This document shows positions 16,727 through 25,550 of a stretch of 64,000 bases of DNA, one piece after another. Made by a program: the position numbers and the translations under genes. The DNA is from CAZHZT01 sp964537285. GTDB taxonomy: Bacteria; Bacteroidota; Bacteroidia; Chitinophagales; Saprospiraceae. The number at the start of each line of letters is the position of its first letter. Position 1 is the first letter of the stretch. The notes under the pieces are model-generated. The model was given only the letters and a program-made list of their open reading frames with translations. It had not been told where the DNA came from and made no database searches. The DNA lies in assembly GCA_964537285.1 (NCBI GenBank), contig CAZHZT010000010.1:8675-72674 (forward strand). The letters run 5' to 3'.

Positions 16727-18682
16727 ATGGCAGATAACAACAATTTAGTTTGGCACAAAATTCTCGATAATCCTTCAAGTCTTCCGGAAGGTCGTGTAAT
16801 GTCGGTCACTGCTGCTCACCGGACGTTTTGCCTCACTCATCATCAAGGCAAGTTTGGATGCCTGGATAACAAATGCCCTCACCAGGGAGGGCCCCTAGGC
16901 GAAGGTTCTATTGAAAATGGTCTCCTGCGTTGCCCATGGCACGGCTGGGATTATGACCCGATCACGGGGAAAGCTCCTGGCTATGATGATGGTGTAGAAA
17001 CCTTCCCTATAGAGGTTCGCGAAGATGGTGTTTACATTGGTTTACCCGAGGAAGAAACCCACGTAAGGACAATAAGTGATGTAATGGCCGAAACCATGGT
17101 AAACTGGGGCATTGATACCGTTTTCGGAATGGTAGGGCATTCAAACCTTGGATTAGCGGACGCTCTTCGCCGGCAAGAAGCAAAAGGAAAGCTTCGTTAT
17201 TTTGGTATTCGCCACGAAGGAGCTGCCTCATTTGCCGCTTCAGCATATGGAAAACTTACCGGAAGACCAGCTGCTTGCTTTGCCATCGCTGGCCCCGGAG
17301 CAACCAACATGTTTACCGGCTTATGGGATGCCAAGGTAGATAGAGCTCCTATTTTAGCCTTAACAGGCCAGGTGGCCACACAAGTAGTGGGAACAGGAAA
17401 TTTCCAGGAGCTGGATCTGGTAAAAGCCTTCCAAACAGTAGCCGAATTCAACCACCGTACTCAAAGAGACAGCCAACATGCCGAACTAATGAGTTTGGCT
17501 ATAAAACACGCTCTCCTGAAAAGAGATGTATCCCATCTTACCTTCCCCGATGAAATCCAAACGCTGCCGGCCGAATCAGAAGCCGCACAAACACCTGATG
17601 GACGGATCACCCCTACCCAAATTGCTCCTCCGGCCGAAATGCTCGAAAAAGCCGTTGAACTTGTAAAAGCGTCAAAGCGCCCCTTAATTATTGTAGGCCA
17701 CGGAGCCCGCTTCAATATGCCTGCAATTATTGAATTGGCCGAGGTACTCAACTGCCCTGTAGTAACAACCTTTAAAGGAAAAGGTCAAATCCCCGACAGC
17801 CATCCGCTTGCAGGTGGGGTACTAGGCAGAAGTGGAACCCCCATTGCCTCTTGGTTTATGAACGAAAACGACCTTTTGATAGTCTTTGGCGCTTCTTTTT
17901 CAAAGCATACAGGCATAACACCTAAAAAGCCTACGATACAAGTAGATTTTGACCCTTTAGCTCTTAGCAAATTCCATAAAGTGGACGCTCCGGTCTGGGG
18001 TGAAATCTCAGTTACCGTTGAATTAATTAAAAAGGAAATTGCCGGAAACATTCAATCCGAGGATCAACGTTCACAGATTGCAGAGCGCCGGGCAATCTGG
18101 CGAGAGGAAAAAAACCGCCGACTGAACGAAGAAAGAGGTCAGGGTGTAAGTTCAATAGCTGTTTTTGATGCATTGAATCGCCTGGCACCTGAAAATGCCG
18201 TTATGTGTGTAGATGTTGGGAACAATGCTTACTCCTTTGGTCGATATTATGAAAGTAAACCAGGAACCAACTTCATAATGTCAGGCTATTTAGGCTCTAT
18301 TGGTTTTGCGTTCCCTGCTGCAATGGGAGCATGGGCTGCGGTTGGCAGCAGCCGTCCGGTAATTGCCGTTGCCGGCGATGGAGGGTTCGGCCAATACATG
18401 GCTGAATTAAATACGGCTGTATTATACAATATGCCTATCAAGTTGATCCTTTTGAATAATTCAGAATTAGGAAAAATATCAAAAGAGCAGCGCGCAGCAG
18501 AATTAAGCGTATGGCAAACCAAGTTGAGCAACCCCAACTTCGCTGAATATGCACGCTCCTGTGGCGCTCTTGGCTTTAGGGTTACTCAAAGTGGTCAGGA
18601 ATTAGACGAAGCACTGGAAGCTGCCCTCGGCCATAACGGACCGGCGGTGGTGGAAGTCATTACCGATGTAAGTCTTTTATAA
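16727..18682 (+). CDS. Rieske domain fused to ThDP-dependent enzyme (pyruvate oxidase/acetolactate synthase-like)
   Basis: A 651-residue fusion. Residues 1-105 form a Rieske domain with C50-x-H52 and C69-x2-H72 (NKCPHQGGPL ... LRCPWHGWDYD). The rest is a full ThDP enzyme: PYR domain with catalytic Glu164 (FGIRHEGAASFAASAYG), central domain (PLIIVGHGARFNM), and PP domain with GDG at 550-552 and NN at 577-578, the ThDP/Mg motif. Relatives decarboxylate 2-oxo acids; a fused Rieske cluster suggests the electrons leave as single electrons rather than going to a CoA or second substrate (inference). Neighbours: DUF2721 2 nt upstream, Na+/H+ antiporter downstream. Confidence 0.92.
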   Translation: MADNNNLVWHKILDNPSSLPEGRVMSVTAAHRTFCLTHHQGKFGCLDNKCPHQGGPLGEGSIENGLLRCPWHGWDYDPITGKAPGYDDGVETFPIEVREDGVYIGLPEEETHVRTISDVMAETMVNWGIDTVFGMVGHSNLGLADALRRQEAKGKLRYFGIRHEGAASFAASAYGKLTGRPAACFAIAGPGATNMFTGLWDAKVDRAPILALTGQVATQVVGTGNFQELDLVKAFQTVAEFNHRTQRDSQHAELMSLAIKHALLKRDVSHLTFPDEIQTLPAESEAAQTPDGRITPTQIAPPAEMLEKAVELVKASKRPLIIVGHGARFNMPAIIELAEVLNCPVVTTFKGKGQIPDSHPLAGGVLGRSGTPIASWFMNENDLLIVFGASFSKHTGITPKKPTIQVDFDPLALSKFHKVDAPVWGEISVTVELIKKEIAGNIQSEDQRSQIAERRAIWREEKNRRLNEERGQGVSSIAVFDALNRLAPENAVMCVDVGNNAYSFGRYYESKPGTNFIMSGYLGSIGFAFPAAMGAWAAVGSSRPVIAVAGDGGFGQYMAELNTAVLYNMPIKLILLNNSELGKISKEQRAAELSVWQTKLSNPNFAEYARSCGALGFRVTQSGQELDEALEAALGHNGPAVVEVITDVSLL

Positions 18683-18702
18683 TTTCAAAATCATCCCAAA
18701 TA

Positions 18703-18770
18703 GGGTGTCTCAAAGTGTTTCTTTTGCTCCTGGTAAAGAAACAATACTGGGATACCCCACTTTGAAACCA
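18703..18770. repeat. palindrome between ThDP-Rieske and antiporter genes
   Basis: GGTGTCTCAAAGTG near 18704 pairs with CACTTTGAAACC near 18758, and TTTCTTT with AAAGAAA inside. The left end GGGTGTCTCA recalls the GGGGCTGTCTCA end of family D. Possible weak terminator or relic of that family. Confidence 0.5.
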
Positions 18771-18778
18771 ACACAATC

Positions 18779-20011
18779 ATGTTTCAATCATTCACTGTTG
18801 TTTTATCAATGGCAGCTTTATTCAGTTTGATCAATAAAAGACTGCTAAAGCTCCCTTCTACTATTGGATTAATGATTTTAGCGCTCGTTGTTGCTATCGT
18901 AGTCATTACTTCCCAGTTTTTTTCACCTTCTTTTTACGATTTTTTTTGTGAACTTGTATTAAGTGTAGACTTCAAAACACTCCTACTTGATGTCATGCTC
19001 AGCATGCTCCTTTTTGCAGGAGCCCTTCACATTAACATCCATGAGCTCGCTCGGGAAAAATGGGCGGTGCTGCTTTTTGCGACTTTAGGAGTTGTTATTT
19101 CCACTTTCATCGTAGGAGGGCTGTTTTTTCTGGCTAGTCAACTCGTTGGATTTCACATACCCTTTCTGCATTGCTTATTATTTGGTGCACTTATTTCCCC
19201 AACCGACCCGATCGCTGTTATCAGTATTTTACAGGAAGCTCACGTAAAAAAGAGCCTGGAATTAAAAATTGAGGGAGAATCTTTATTCAATGATGGCATT
19301 GGGGTGGTTGTTTATGTTGGCGTCTTATCCATCATCCGTTCAATGGATAATGAGCATATTATAAGTGAGATAGGAAGCATCTTTTTGGAAGAAGCTGTCG
19401 GAGGTATTATTTACGGGCTAGCGCTAGGTTGGCTAGGAAGAAAACTAATCAATTGGGGAAAAGAAGATGAAAAACTATGCGGGCTAATCACCCTGGCACT
19501 TGCTACAGGAGGGTACTCCCTTGCTTCAATATTACACGTATCGGGGCCATTGGCCATGGTGGTGGCGGGTCTCTCCGTAGGAGATCATTTAATGAAGACC
19601 AGCTTCCCGGATAAAGTCCGTAGCTTTCTTTATAATATATGGGATATGCTTGACGACACCTTGAATGCGGTTCTTTTTGTAATGATTGGCCTGGTCATTC
19701 ACACCTTAGATTTTGAAAGCATATTTTTTCCGTTGGCGATTTTAGCTATTTTAATCGTTCTGGTAGCGCGCTTTATTTCTGTAAGTATTCCTTTTTCCTT
19801 ATTGAGGCACAAAGGCAATCATCCATTAAAAACGATCCTTACTTTAAGCTGGGGAGGCCTTAGGGGAGGTATTTCGGTTGCTCTTGCTCTTTCGCTAGAT
19901 GAATCACTCTCCAGAGAGGTGTTGGTTTTCATAACTTACGGCGTCGTTATATTTTCCATTATTGTGCAAGGATTGACAGTAGGTTCTTTGGTAAAAAAAT
20001 TGAAGCTGTAA
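18779..20011 (+). CDS. CPA1-type Na+/H+ antiporter (NhaP-like)
   Basis: A 410-residue protein with about 11-12 membrane spans and the CPA1 signatures ALISPTDPIAVISIL (about 135-150) and EGESLFNDGIGVVVYVG (about 160-176), which hold the ion-binding Asp residues. GGLRGGISVALALS near the C terminus is also typical. It exchanges Na+ or K+ for protons at the inner membrane. There is no cytosolic regulatory tail. It follows the ThDP-Rieske gene by 96 nt across a palindrome, so cotranscription is uncertain. Confidence 0.92.
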   Translation: MFQSFTVVLSMAALFSLINKRLLKLPSTIGLMILALVVAIVVITSQFFSPSFYDFFCELVLSVDFKTLLLDVMLSMLLFAGALHINIHELAREKWAVLLFATLGVVISTFIVGGLFFLASQLVGFHIPFLHCLLFGALISPTDPIAVISILQEAHVKKSLELKIEGESLFNDGIGVVVYVGVLSIIRSMDNEHIISEIGSIFLEEAVGGIIYGLALGWLGRKLINWGKEDEKLCGLITLALATGGYSLASILHVSGPLAMVVAGLSVGDHLMKTSFPDKVRSFLYNIWDMLDDTLNAVLFVMIGLVIHTLDFESIFFPLAILAILIVLVARFISVSIPFSLLRHKGNHPLKTILTLSWGGLRGGISVALALSLDESLSREVLVFITYGVVIFSIIVQGLTVGSLVKKLKL

Positions 20012-20037
20012 AAATTTTATTCTACAAAAACATCAAT

Positions 20038-20724
20038 ATGTTTGTAATCAAATCCTTTATAACCTGCTCATTTCTTTTAGCTTCTTTTTTCACCTTAAAT
20101 TGCCAGATTGCTGTACACCAGGAGCCATTCCACAAACTTGTCTTTGAATTCCCAGAGGTAATGCGGGTTCTTGATATCAGAGCCATGCCAAGCGATACTA
20201 CAGCCTTTCATGTACACAACAACGACCTTTGTTATATAGTGCTTGATAGTGCCAATGTATTTCTGGAAAGTAAGAACGATGCCCCCAAAACAGTTTTTCT
20301 ACCGGAGGGATATGCTAATGATAACATAACGTATAGCAAAGAGCCGTTCGTCCATCGTTTCGCCAATGTTGGAAATACTTTTTTCAGAACAATTGGCGTA
20401 GAAAACCTGCTACCCCGAGCAGAAAAAAATTCCAAGAGCTCTTTCAATGCCTCATTTAATTACACCTTTCAAAAAAAGGATGAGCGTTTTCTGATGACTA
20501 AATTAACTCTTGAGCCAAATGAGAAGCTTACTATACCGGATGAACACTATGGGTTAATCGTTGCCACTTCCTCCGGTTATATTCAAATCAAAAGTTCAAA
20601 TGAAACATTACATGCTCTCATGGATAAAGGCAATTGGTTCCCAATTGTAAAAGGAGAAGAACTTACTATTATAAACAGCCTACGACGAACTCAGGAAGTA
20701 TGGTTAGTTATTCTAAACCCTTAA
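20038..20724 (+). CDS. secreted cupin-like protein
   Basis: A 228-residue protein with a signal peptide (MFVIKSFITCSFLLASFFTL, cleavage likely after NCQ or QIA). The mature part has two beta-rich halves; AFHVHNNDLCYIVLDSANVF and FFRTIGVENLLP in the first resemble a cupin strand pair with one HxH-like pair. The second half (LEPNEKLTIPDEHYGLIVAT) repeats the pattern, suggesting a bicupin. Metal or substrate unknown. Its stop overlaps the convergent reductase gene's stop by a few bases. Confidence 0.65.
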   Translation: MFVIKSFITCSFLLASFFTLNCQIAVHQEPFHKLVFEFPEVMRVLDIRAMPSDTTAFHVHNNDLCYIVLDSANVFLESKNDAPKTVFLPEGYANDNITYSKEPFVHRFANVGNTFFRTIGVENLLPRAEKNSKSSFNASFNYTFQKKDERFLMTKLTLEPNEKLTIPDEHYGLIVATSSGYIQIKSSNETLHALMDKGNWFPIVKGEELTIINSLRRTQEVWLVILNP

Positions 20725-21827
20725 ACCTCATAAGTTAGCTCTACTTCCGGTGTAGTAGGATGTGACTGGCATGTAAGGATGTACCCTTCCTCTACTTCAT
20801 CATCATCTAATGCAAGGCAGACCTCCATCTTCACGTTTCCTTTAAGCAATTTGGCCATACAAGTAGAACAAGATCCCGAAGTACAGGAATAAGGTGGATC
20901 TAATTTTTGAGCAATAAGTACATCCAGGATGGTTTTTCCAGCAGGCACTTCTAACTCAATAACATTTCCGTCTAAATGTACTTTGACTTTTGATGCATCC
21001 ATATTTTCAACATTAACTTTTTCATGGGGAAGTTCAGAAGAGGAAAAGAACTCTAAATGAATAGAAGCGCTTGAGATATTTTCTTTGAGTAAAGCATCTT
21101 TCGTTGACAGCATCATATCATTAGGGCCACAAATGAAGTACTCTGCATCTTTAGAAGGGGCAGGATTTTCCTGTAAAAATTTCCTGACCATTTTCCGGTC
21201 AATTCGGCCAATTTTCCCATCCCAGTTCGTGCTGACCTTCTTTAAGAATCCTTTCCATCCATTATTCTTCACTCTGGCAGGTTGGCTCAGCGCATATTCA
21301 ATTTGTAACTGCCCTTCATATCTTTTGGCTAAATTATCCAGCTCCTCTTTAAAGATAATGGATTGCTCATTTCGATTGCCATATAACAATAATACGCTGC
21401 TTTTAGGCTCTGCTTCCACAACTGTTTTCAGAATAGACATCAAAGGCGTTATTCCACTCCCGGCTCCAAAAAGGTAGTAGGTCTTTCGCTGCGCCTCTTC
21501 AAGTGGAGTATAAAAAGAACCTTGAGCAGGCATAACATCAAGAGTGCTTCCTTCCTGAACCTCGTGGTTTAGAAAATGAGAAACTACACCGCCCTCAATC
21601 TTTTTGACCGCAATAGCAGGAGGCTCATTCCAAATTGGGCTGCTGCAAAGTGAATAAGCTCTTCTTTCTTCTTTCCCATTCACCTGAGCTTTTACAGTGA
21701 GGTACTGCCCGTGTTTATATTCGAAAAAGGGTTTCTGATCTTCCGATAATTCGAATGAAATTCGAACGGCATCTTCCGTTTCCCTACGGATTTCTTTTAC
21801 GCGTAATGGATAAAATGTGGTATTCAT
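20721..21827 (-). CDS. PaaE-like flavin reductase with C-terminal 2Fe-2S ferredoxin domain
   Basis: A 368-residue protein (MNTTFYPLRVKEI, ATG at 21827; the open frame upstream is not conserved-looking). FAD domain motif RRAYSLCSSP; NAD(P) domain GAGSGITPLMSIL and FICGPNDMM; C-terminal plant-type ferredoxin with SCTSGSCSTC (C-x4-C-x2-C) and the fourth Cys in EEGYILTCQSH. This is the architecture of PaaE/HmpX-type reductases that feed electrons from NAD(P)H to oxygenases. No oxygenase is adjacent; the Rieske enzymes at 14-18 kb are possible partners (inference). Confidence 0.92.
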   Translation of the reverse strand: MNTTFYPLRVKEIRRETEDAVRISFELSEDQKPFFEYKHGQYLTVKAQVNGKEERRAYSLCSSPIWNEPPAIAVKKIEGGVVSHFLNHEVQEGSTLDVMPAQGSFYTPLEEAQRKTYYLFGAGSGITPLMSILKTVVEAEPKSSVLLLYGNRNEQSIIFKEELDNLAKRYEGQLQIEYALSQPARVKNNGWKGFLKKVSTNWDGKIGRIDRKMVRKFLQENPAPSKDAEYFICGPNDMMLSTKDALLKENISSASIHLEFFSSSELPHEKVNVENMDASKVKVHLDGNVIELEVPAGKTILDVLIAQKLDPPYSCTSGSCSTCMAKLLKGNVKMEVCLALDDDEVEEGYILTCQSHPTTPEVELTYEV

Positions 21828-21902
21828 AACCACATAAATAATTATCAGCCATTTTTGTTTAATCTTGGCAGGAAAAATCATAAGAACAGAAAAAAGAAGG
21901 CC

Positions 21903-21940
21903 AAAAAAAAGGCCGATACCTGCGGCATCGACCTTTTTTT
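21903..21940 (-). terminator. terminator of the ribosomal protein cluster
   Basis: A 12-bp stem (AAGGCCGATACC 21909-21920; GGCATCGACCTT 21924-21935) with a 3-nt loop and one G-T pair, flanked by T-runs on both strands. It lies 15-50 nt past the rplQ stop and before the reductase gene, closing the long minus operon. Confidence 0.85.
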
Positions 21941-21954
21941 AACTTTCTTTTCTT

Positions 21955-22488
21955 CTATTCTTCCTCTGAACCAGCTTCATCTCCTTCAGCTTCGGCAGCC
22001 ACTTCAGCGCTGGTTTCAGTTGCGGTCGCCACTGCAGCTGTTTCTGCAGCACTTCCTCCGCCTTTTCCACCACGACGGCGACGGCGTTTTCCGCCTTGAC
22101 CACTACTTTTCTTTTCAACAGTATAAGTTTCATTAAAATCTACTAATTCGATCATGGCCATTTCGGCACCATCTGTTCTCCGGAATCCAAGTTTAATGAC
22201 TCGAACATACCCTCCAGGGCGATCAGCAACTTTTGGAGCAATTACATCAAACAATTCTTTGATTGCTTCTTTGTTTTGCAAATAACTGAATACCACTCTT
22301 CGAGAGTGCATATCATTTTTCTTACTCTTTGTAATAAGAGGTTCAATATGTAAGCGAAGAGCCTTTGCTTTTGCTAGTGTGGTAGTAATACGCTTATGCG
22401 TAATCAAAGCAATAGACATATTTCGCAATAGTGCTTTACGGTGCCCCGCTTTTCTTTTGAGATGATTGTACTTTTTACCGTGTCTCAT
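21955..22488 (-). CDS. rplQ: 50S ribosomal protein L17
   Basis: A 177-residue protein. The first ~125 residues are canonical L17 (MRHGKKYNHLKRKAGHRKAL, RITTTLAKAKALR, RVIKLGFRRTDGAEMAMIEL). Residues 126-177 are a low-complexity tail, first Gly/Arg-rich and then Ala/Glu-rich ending GSEEE, about 50 residues beyond the usual length; such tails occur in this phylum. It lies near the peptide exit tunnel. Last gene of the alpha part, 278 nt after rpoA, an unusually wide gap. Confidence 0.97.
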   Translation of the reverse strand: MRHGKKYNHLKRKAGHRKALLRNMSIALITHKRITTTLAKAKALRLHIEPLITKSKKNDMHSRRVVFSYLQNKEAIKELFDVIAPKVADRPGGYVRVIKLGFRRTDGAEMAMIELVDFNETYTVEKKSSGQGGKRRRRRGGKGGGSAAETAAVATATETSAEVAAEAEGDEAGSEEE

Positions 22489-22766
22489 GATTTAGTAGAT
22501 TTTAATGCCGGTAATCTCCGGTTGATCTTCGCAACATCCAAGTATTTTTGTAAATGCTTTTTGAGAAACGTTAAAAACCAAGTTCGACTTTTTGATCGCT
22601 TCTTCTCGAGCTTTGCCAGGTTGCGAGTACTTGACCTAGCTTTCAGTTCCCGAGAGAATCCTAGATAAGCTACTCAAAATTGTCGAATTTATATTAAAAC
22701 GTTCCAGAGTACTAAGCCTTAATCCTTAGATTATTGCAAAAAATAATGAATTTATATAAATGGACT

Positions 22767-23765
22767 TTATTCCTCTTCAAGTTTGTACTTTGATAGATCC
22801 ATTCCAAAAGTCAAGCCTTTGTCCTGGAGTAGTTCTTCGATTTCTACCAAAGATTTCTTACCAAAGTTTCTAAACTTCAACAATTCGTGTGTGTCGTAGC
22901 GCACCAATTCAGCCAAAGTGTTGATTTTAGCTGCTTTAAGGCAATTATAAGCACGAACAGACAAATCGAGATCTTCAAGCGAAGTTTTCAATAACTTACG
23001 CATGTGAAGAATATGTTCATCGACGATATTATCCTCTCTTCCTGAAGGATCATCGAATGTAATATTTTCATCAGTGATCAGCATCAAATGCTGAATCATA
23101 ATGCGAGAAGCTTCTTTGATCGCATCTTCCGGATGAATCGTTCCGTCTGTTTTTACTTCAATAGCAAGCTTTTCGTAATCCGTTCGCTGCCCTACACGAG
23201 TATTAGACACTCTGTAAGCCACATTTTTGATGGGCGTATAGATAGCATCGATAGGAATGACACCGATAGGAGCATCCTTCGGTAGATTTTCATCAGCGGG
23301 AACATATCCACGGCCTTTAGTTATGGTGAACTCCATTTCGAGGTTTACGAAAGGCTCCATACTACAAATATGCAAGTCAGAGTTCATTACTTTGAAAACA
23401 TTGGTATGCTCTTCAATATCCCCTGCTTTGAACTCTTCTTTACCGCTAATGGTAAGGTATATTTTTTCTGTTGACAGATCTTCTCCTGCGATAAGCTGTT
23501 TAAGGCGAACCTGTTTAAGGTTCAGGATGATGTCCACTACATCCTCAACAACACCTCGGATGGTGGAGAACTCATGTTCAACACCTGCTATACGGACTGC
23601 TGAGACAGCAAATCCTTCTAAGGAGGAAAGTAGAATACGCCGGATAGAATTACCGATAGTCTGGCCGAAACCAGGTTCTAATGGTTTAAATTCAAAAAGC
23701 CCCTCGAAATCAGTAGCTTTTTGCATTATAATTTTATCCGGTTTTTGAAAATTCAATATGCTCAT
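22767..23765 (-). CDS. rpoA: RNA polymerase alpha subunit
   Basis: A 332-residue alpha subunit. The N-terminal dimerisation domain has GFGQTIGNSIRRILLSSLEG (about 34-53) and SNTRVGQRTDYEKLAIEV. The C-terminal domain (about 250-325) has the helix-hairpin-helix LLKFRNFGKKSLVEIEELL. Alpha assembles the polymerase and its CTD contacts UP elements and activators. It follows rpsD after 175 nt that include a 17-bp hairpin. Confidence 0.98.
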   Translation of the reverse strand: MSILNFQKPDKIIMQKATDFEGLFEFKPLEPGFGQTIGNSIRRILLSSLEGFAVSAVRIAGVEHEFSTIRGVVEDVVDIILNLKQVRLKQLIAGEDLSTEKIYLTISGKEEFKAGDIEEHTNVFKVMNSDLHICSMEPFVNLEMEFTITKGRGYVPADENLPKDAPIGVIPIDAIYTPIKNVAYRVSNTRVGQRTDYEKLAIEVKTDGTIHPEDAIKEASRIMIQHLMLITDENITFDDPSGREDNIVDEHILHMRKLLKTSLEDLDLSVRAYNCLKAAKINTLAELVRYDTHELLKFRNFGKKSLVEIEELLQDKGLTFGMDLSKYKLEEE

Positions 23766-23851
23766 AATCTCGAACTCTTCCTTGATGGGTTAAAAAATAT
23801 AGGCAAAGTGGAATAGCTACATGGAGTTACGTGTATAAACTATACGGCACA

Positions 23852-23888
23852 AGCCTTTTCAAAAAAGATGGTCTTTTTTGAAAAGGCT
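23852..23888 (-). promoter_or_regulatory. 17-bp perfect hairpin between rpsD and rpoA
   Basis: AGCCTTTTCAAAAAAGA (23852-23868) and its exact complement (23872-23888) are separated by three bases. On the minus transcript no T-run follows it, so it is probably not a plain terminator. Its position in the alpha operon suggests mRNA processing or tuning of rpoA relative to the ribosomal genes (inference). Confidence 0.6.
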
Positions 23889-23940
23889 CTGAGTAAATCG
23901 TAGCAAAATAGAAATGTTTGCTATATCGACTATAATACAA

Positions 23941-24552
23941 TTACTTAGAATACAATTCTACGATCAACTGTTCATTGATTTTCTCTGGAATCTGATCCCT
24001 ATCAGGATAAGAAAGGAAAACCCCCTGCATCTTATTTTCATTCCACTCTAACCAACCGAACTTTCTCACTTCCGCTTTATTTCCAATACTATCCTGAATC
24101 ACCTGAAGGCTTTTTGATTTTCCCCGAACGCTTACAATGTCACCAGGTCTCAAAATGCAGGAAGGAATGTTGGTTACAATTCCGTTTAAAGTTATGTGAC
24201 GATGAGACACAAGTTGTCTTGCCGCCCTGCGAGTAGGGGCTAATCCTAATCTAAAGACAGTATTATCTAAACGAGCTTCAAGAAATTTTAACAAGTTTTC
24301 ACCAGTAACGCCTTCCTTTCTACTCGCTTTGTCGAAAAGGTTACGGAATTGACGTTCAAGGACACCGTAAGTATACTTTGCTTTCTGCTTTTCCACAAGT
24401 TGCAAAGCATAGTCTGATTTTTGACGTTTTCTTCTGGTATTTCCATGCTGCCCTGGAGGATATTTTCTTTTCTCAAAGGCTTTATCGAAACCATATATTG
24501 TTTCCCCGAAACTTCTGGACTTTTTTGTTTTTGGTCCTCTATACCTAGCCAT
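23941..24552 (-). CDS. rpsD: 30S ribosomal protein S4
   Basis: A 203-residue S4 with RLGLAPTRRAARQLVSHRH in the S4 RNA-binding domain and C-terminal QIPEKINEQLIVELYSK. The N terminus (MARYRGPKTKKSRSFGE) has no CxxC pairs, so this is the zinc-free form. S4 nucleates 30S assembly and in many bacteria represses the alpha operon by binding its mRNA; whether it does so here is unknown. Confidence 0.98.
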   Translation of the reverse strand: MARYRGPKTKKSRSFGETIYGFDKAFEKRKYPPGQHGNTRRKRQKSDYALQLVEKQKAKYTYGVLERQFRNLFDKASRKEGVTGENLLKFLEARLDNTVFRLGLAPTRRAARQLVSHRHITLNGIVTNIPSCILRPGDIVSVRGKSKSLQVIQDSIGNKAEVRKFGWLEWNENKMQGVFLSYPDRDQIPEKINEQLIVELYSK

Positions 24553-24587
24553 CTTTAATTCAATCGTTTAGCTTCAATGAATAATTA

Positions 24588-24974
24588 TTATACCCGTCTT
24601 CTTTTTGGAGGACGGCAACCATTGTGAGGCACCGGAGTAAGATCCTTGATTCGGGTAATCTTTATCCCTGCCACATCAATGGCACGAATAGCAGCCTCAC
24701 GCCCTGACCCTGGACCGTTAACGAGTACTTCTACATAACGTAATCCTGCCTCGTGGGCTGTTTTTGCAGCGTCAGACGCAGCTACTTGTGCTGCATAAGG
24801 AGTATTCTTCTTAGATCCACGGAAACCGGCCTTCCCTGCAGAAGACCACGATATAACCTGCCCTTTCTTATTGGTCATCGAGATGATGATATTGTTGAAA
24901 GAGGCCTGAATATGCACATATCCTTCAGGCTCCACATGAACCTTACGCTTTTTTACTTTTTTTGACTTTGCCAT
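24588..24974 (-). CDS. rpsK: 30S ribosomal protein S11
   Basis: A 128-residue S11. Central ASFNNIIISMTNKKGQVISW, GFRGSKKNTPYAAQVAA and the C-terminal DLTPVPHNGCRPPKRRRV are diagnostic. It sits on the 30S platform next to S18 and the mRNA exit. 26 nt after rpsM and 35 nt before rpsD, co-transcribed. Confidence 0.98.
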   Translation of the reverse strand: MAKSKKVKKRKVHVEPEGYVHIQASFNNIIISMTNKKGQVISWSSAGKAGFRGSKKNTPYAAQVAASDAAKTAHEAGLRYVEVLVNGPGSGREAAIRAIDVAGIKITRIKDLTPVPHNGCRPPKRRRV

Positions 24975-25000
24975 AAGCTCTTATCCGAAAAATTATCGTA

Positions 25001-25378
25001 TTACTTGGTTACTTTCTTCTTATTCGCTACTGTCTTACGCTTACCTTTACGGGTACGAGCGTTCGTACGCGTACGCTGACCCCTGAGTGGCAACCCTTTT
25101 CTGTGACGTAGCCCCCGATAGCAGCCAATATCCATTAATCGCTTAATATTCAACTGAACTTCACTTCTCAGCTCCCCTTCTACAGTATAATCATTTTGAA
25201 TAATACTAGCAATATTAAGCAAATTCTCATTTGACCACTCATTGACTTTAACACTCTCGTCAATACCAGCCTTATCCAAAATTTCCTTAGCTCTTGACCT
25301 GCCTATTCCGAAGATGTAAGTTAAACCAATAACGCCTCTTTTATCTCTAGGAAGATCTATACCAGCAATACGAGCCAT
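25001..25378 (-). CDS. rpsM: 30S ribosomal protein S13
   Basis: A 125-residue S13: MARIAGIDLPRDKRGVIGLT at the start, GCYRGLRHRKGLPLRGQRT and TRTNARTRKGKRKTV at the end, whose basic tail contacts P-site tRNA. It forms the head bridge to the 50S. Preceded by rpmJ (49 nt). Confidence 0.98.
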   Translation of the reverse strand: MARIAGIDLPRDKRGVIGLTYIFGIGRSRAKEILDKAGIDESVKVNEWSNENLLNIASIIQNDYTVEGELRSEVQLNIKRLMDIGCYRGLRHRKGLPLRGQRTRTNARTRKGKRKTVANKKKVTK

Positions 25379-25427
25379 ATAAACTTAATTTATAAGATCC
25401 ATTTATTCACACAACAGAAGAGTAGGA

Positions 25428-25544
25428 CTACCCTTGACGTTGTTTGAATCTAGGATTTTTTTTATTAATAATATACAATTTTCCCTTTCTACGAACGATC
25501 TTACAGTCTGCAGATCGTTTTTTAATTGATGGACGAACCTTCAT
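25428..25544 (-). CDS. rpmJ: 50S ribosomal protein L36 (zinc-free form)
   Basis: A 38-residue protein, MKVRPSIKKRSADCKIVRRK and then GKLYIINKKNPRFKQRQG, ATG at 25544, stop at 25428. Length and both ends match L36. Of the four zinc ligands of the C+ form (C11, C14, C27, H33) only C14 remains, so it should not hold zinc. It lies between infA and rpsM, its normal place. Confidence 0.95.
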   Translation of the reverse strand: MKVRPSIKKRSADCKIVRRKGKLYIINKKNPRFKQRQG

Positions 25545-25550
25545 AATTTT

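Noticed and set aside
16727..18682. Calling the ThDP enzyme acetolactate synthase (ilvB)
   Set aside because: No ilvN or other branched-chain gene is adjacent and a Rieske domain is fused; general family call is safer.
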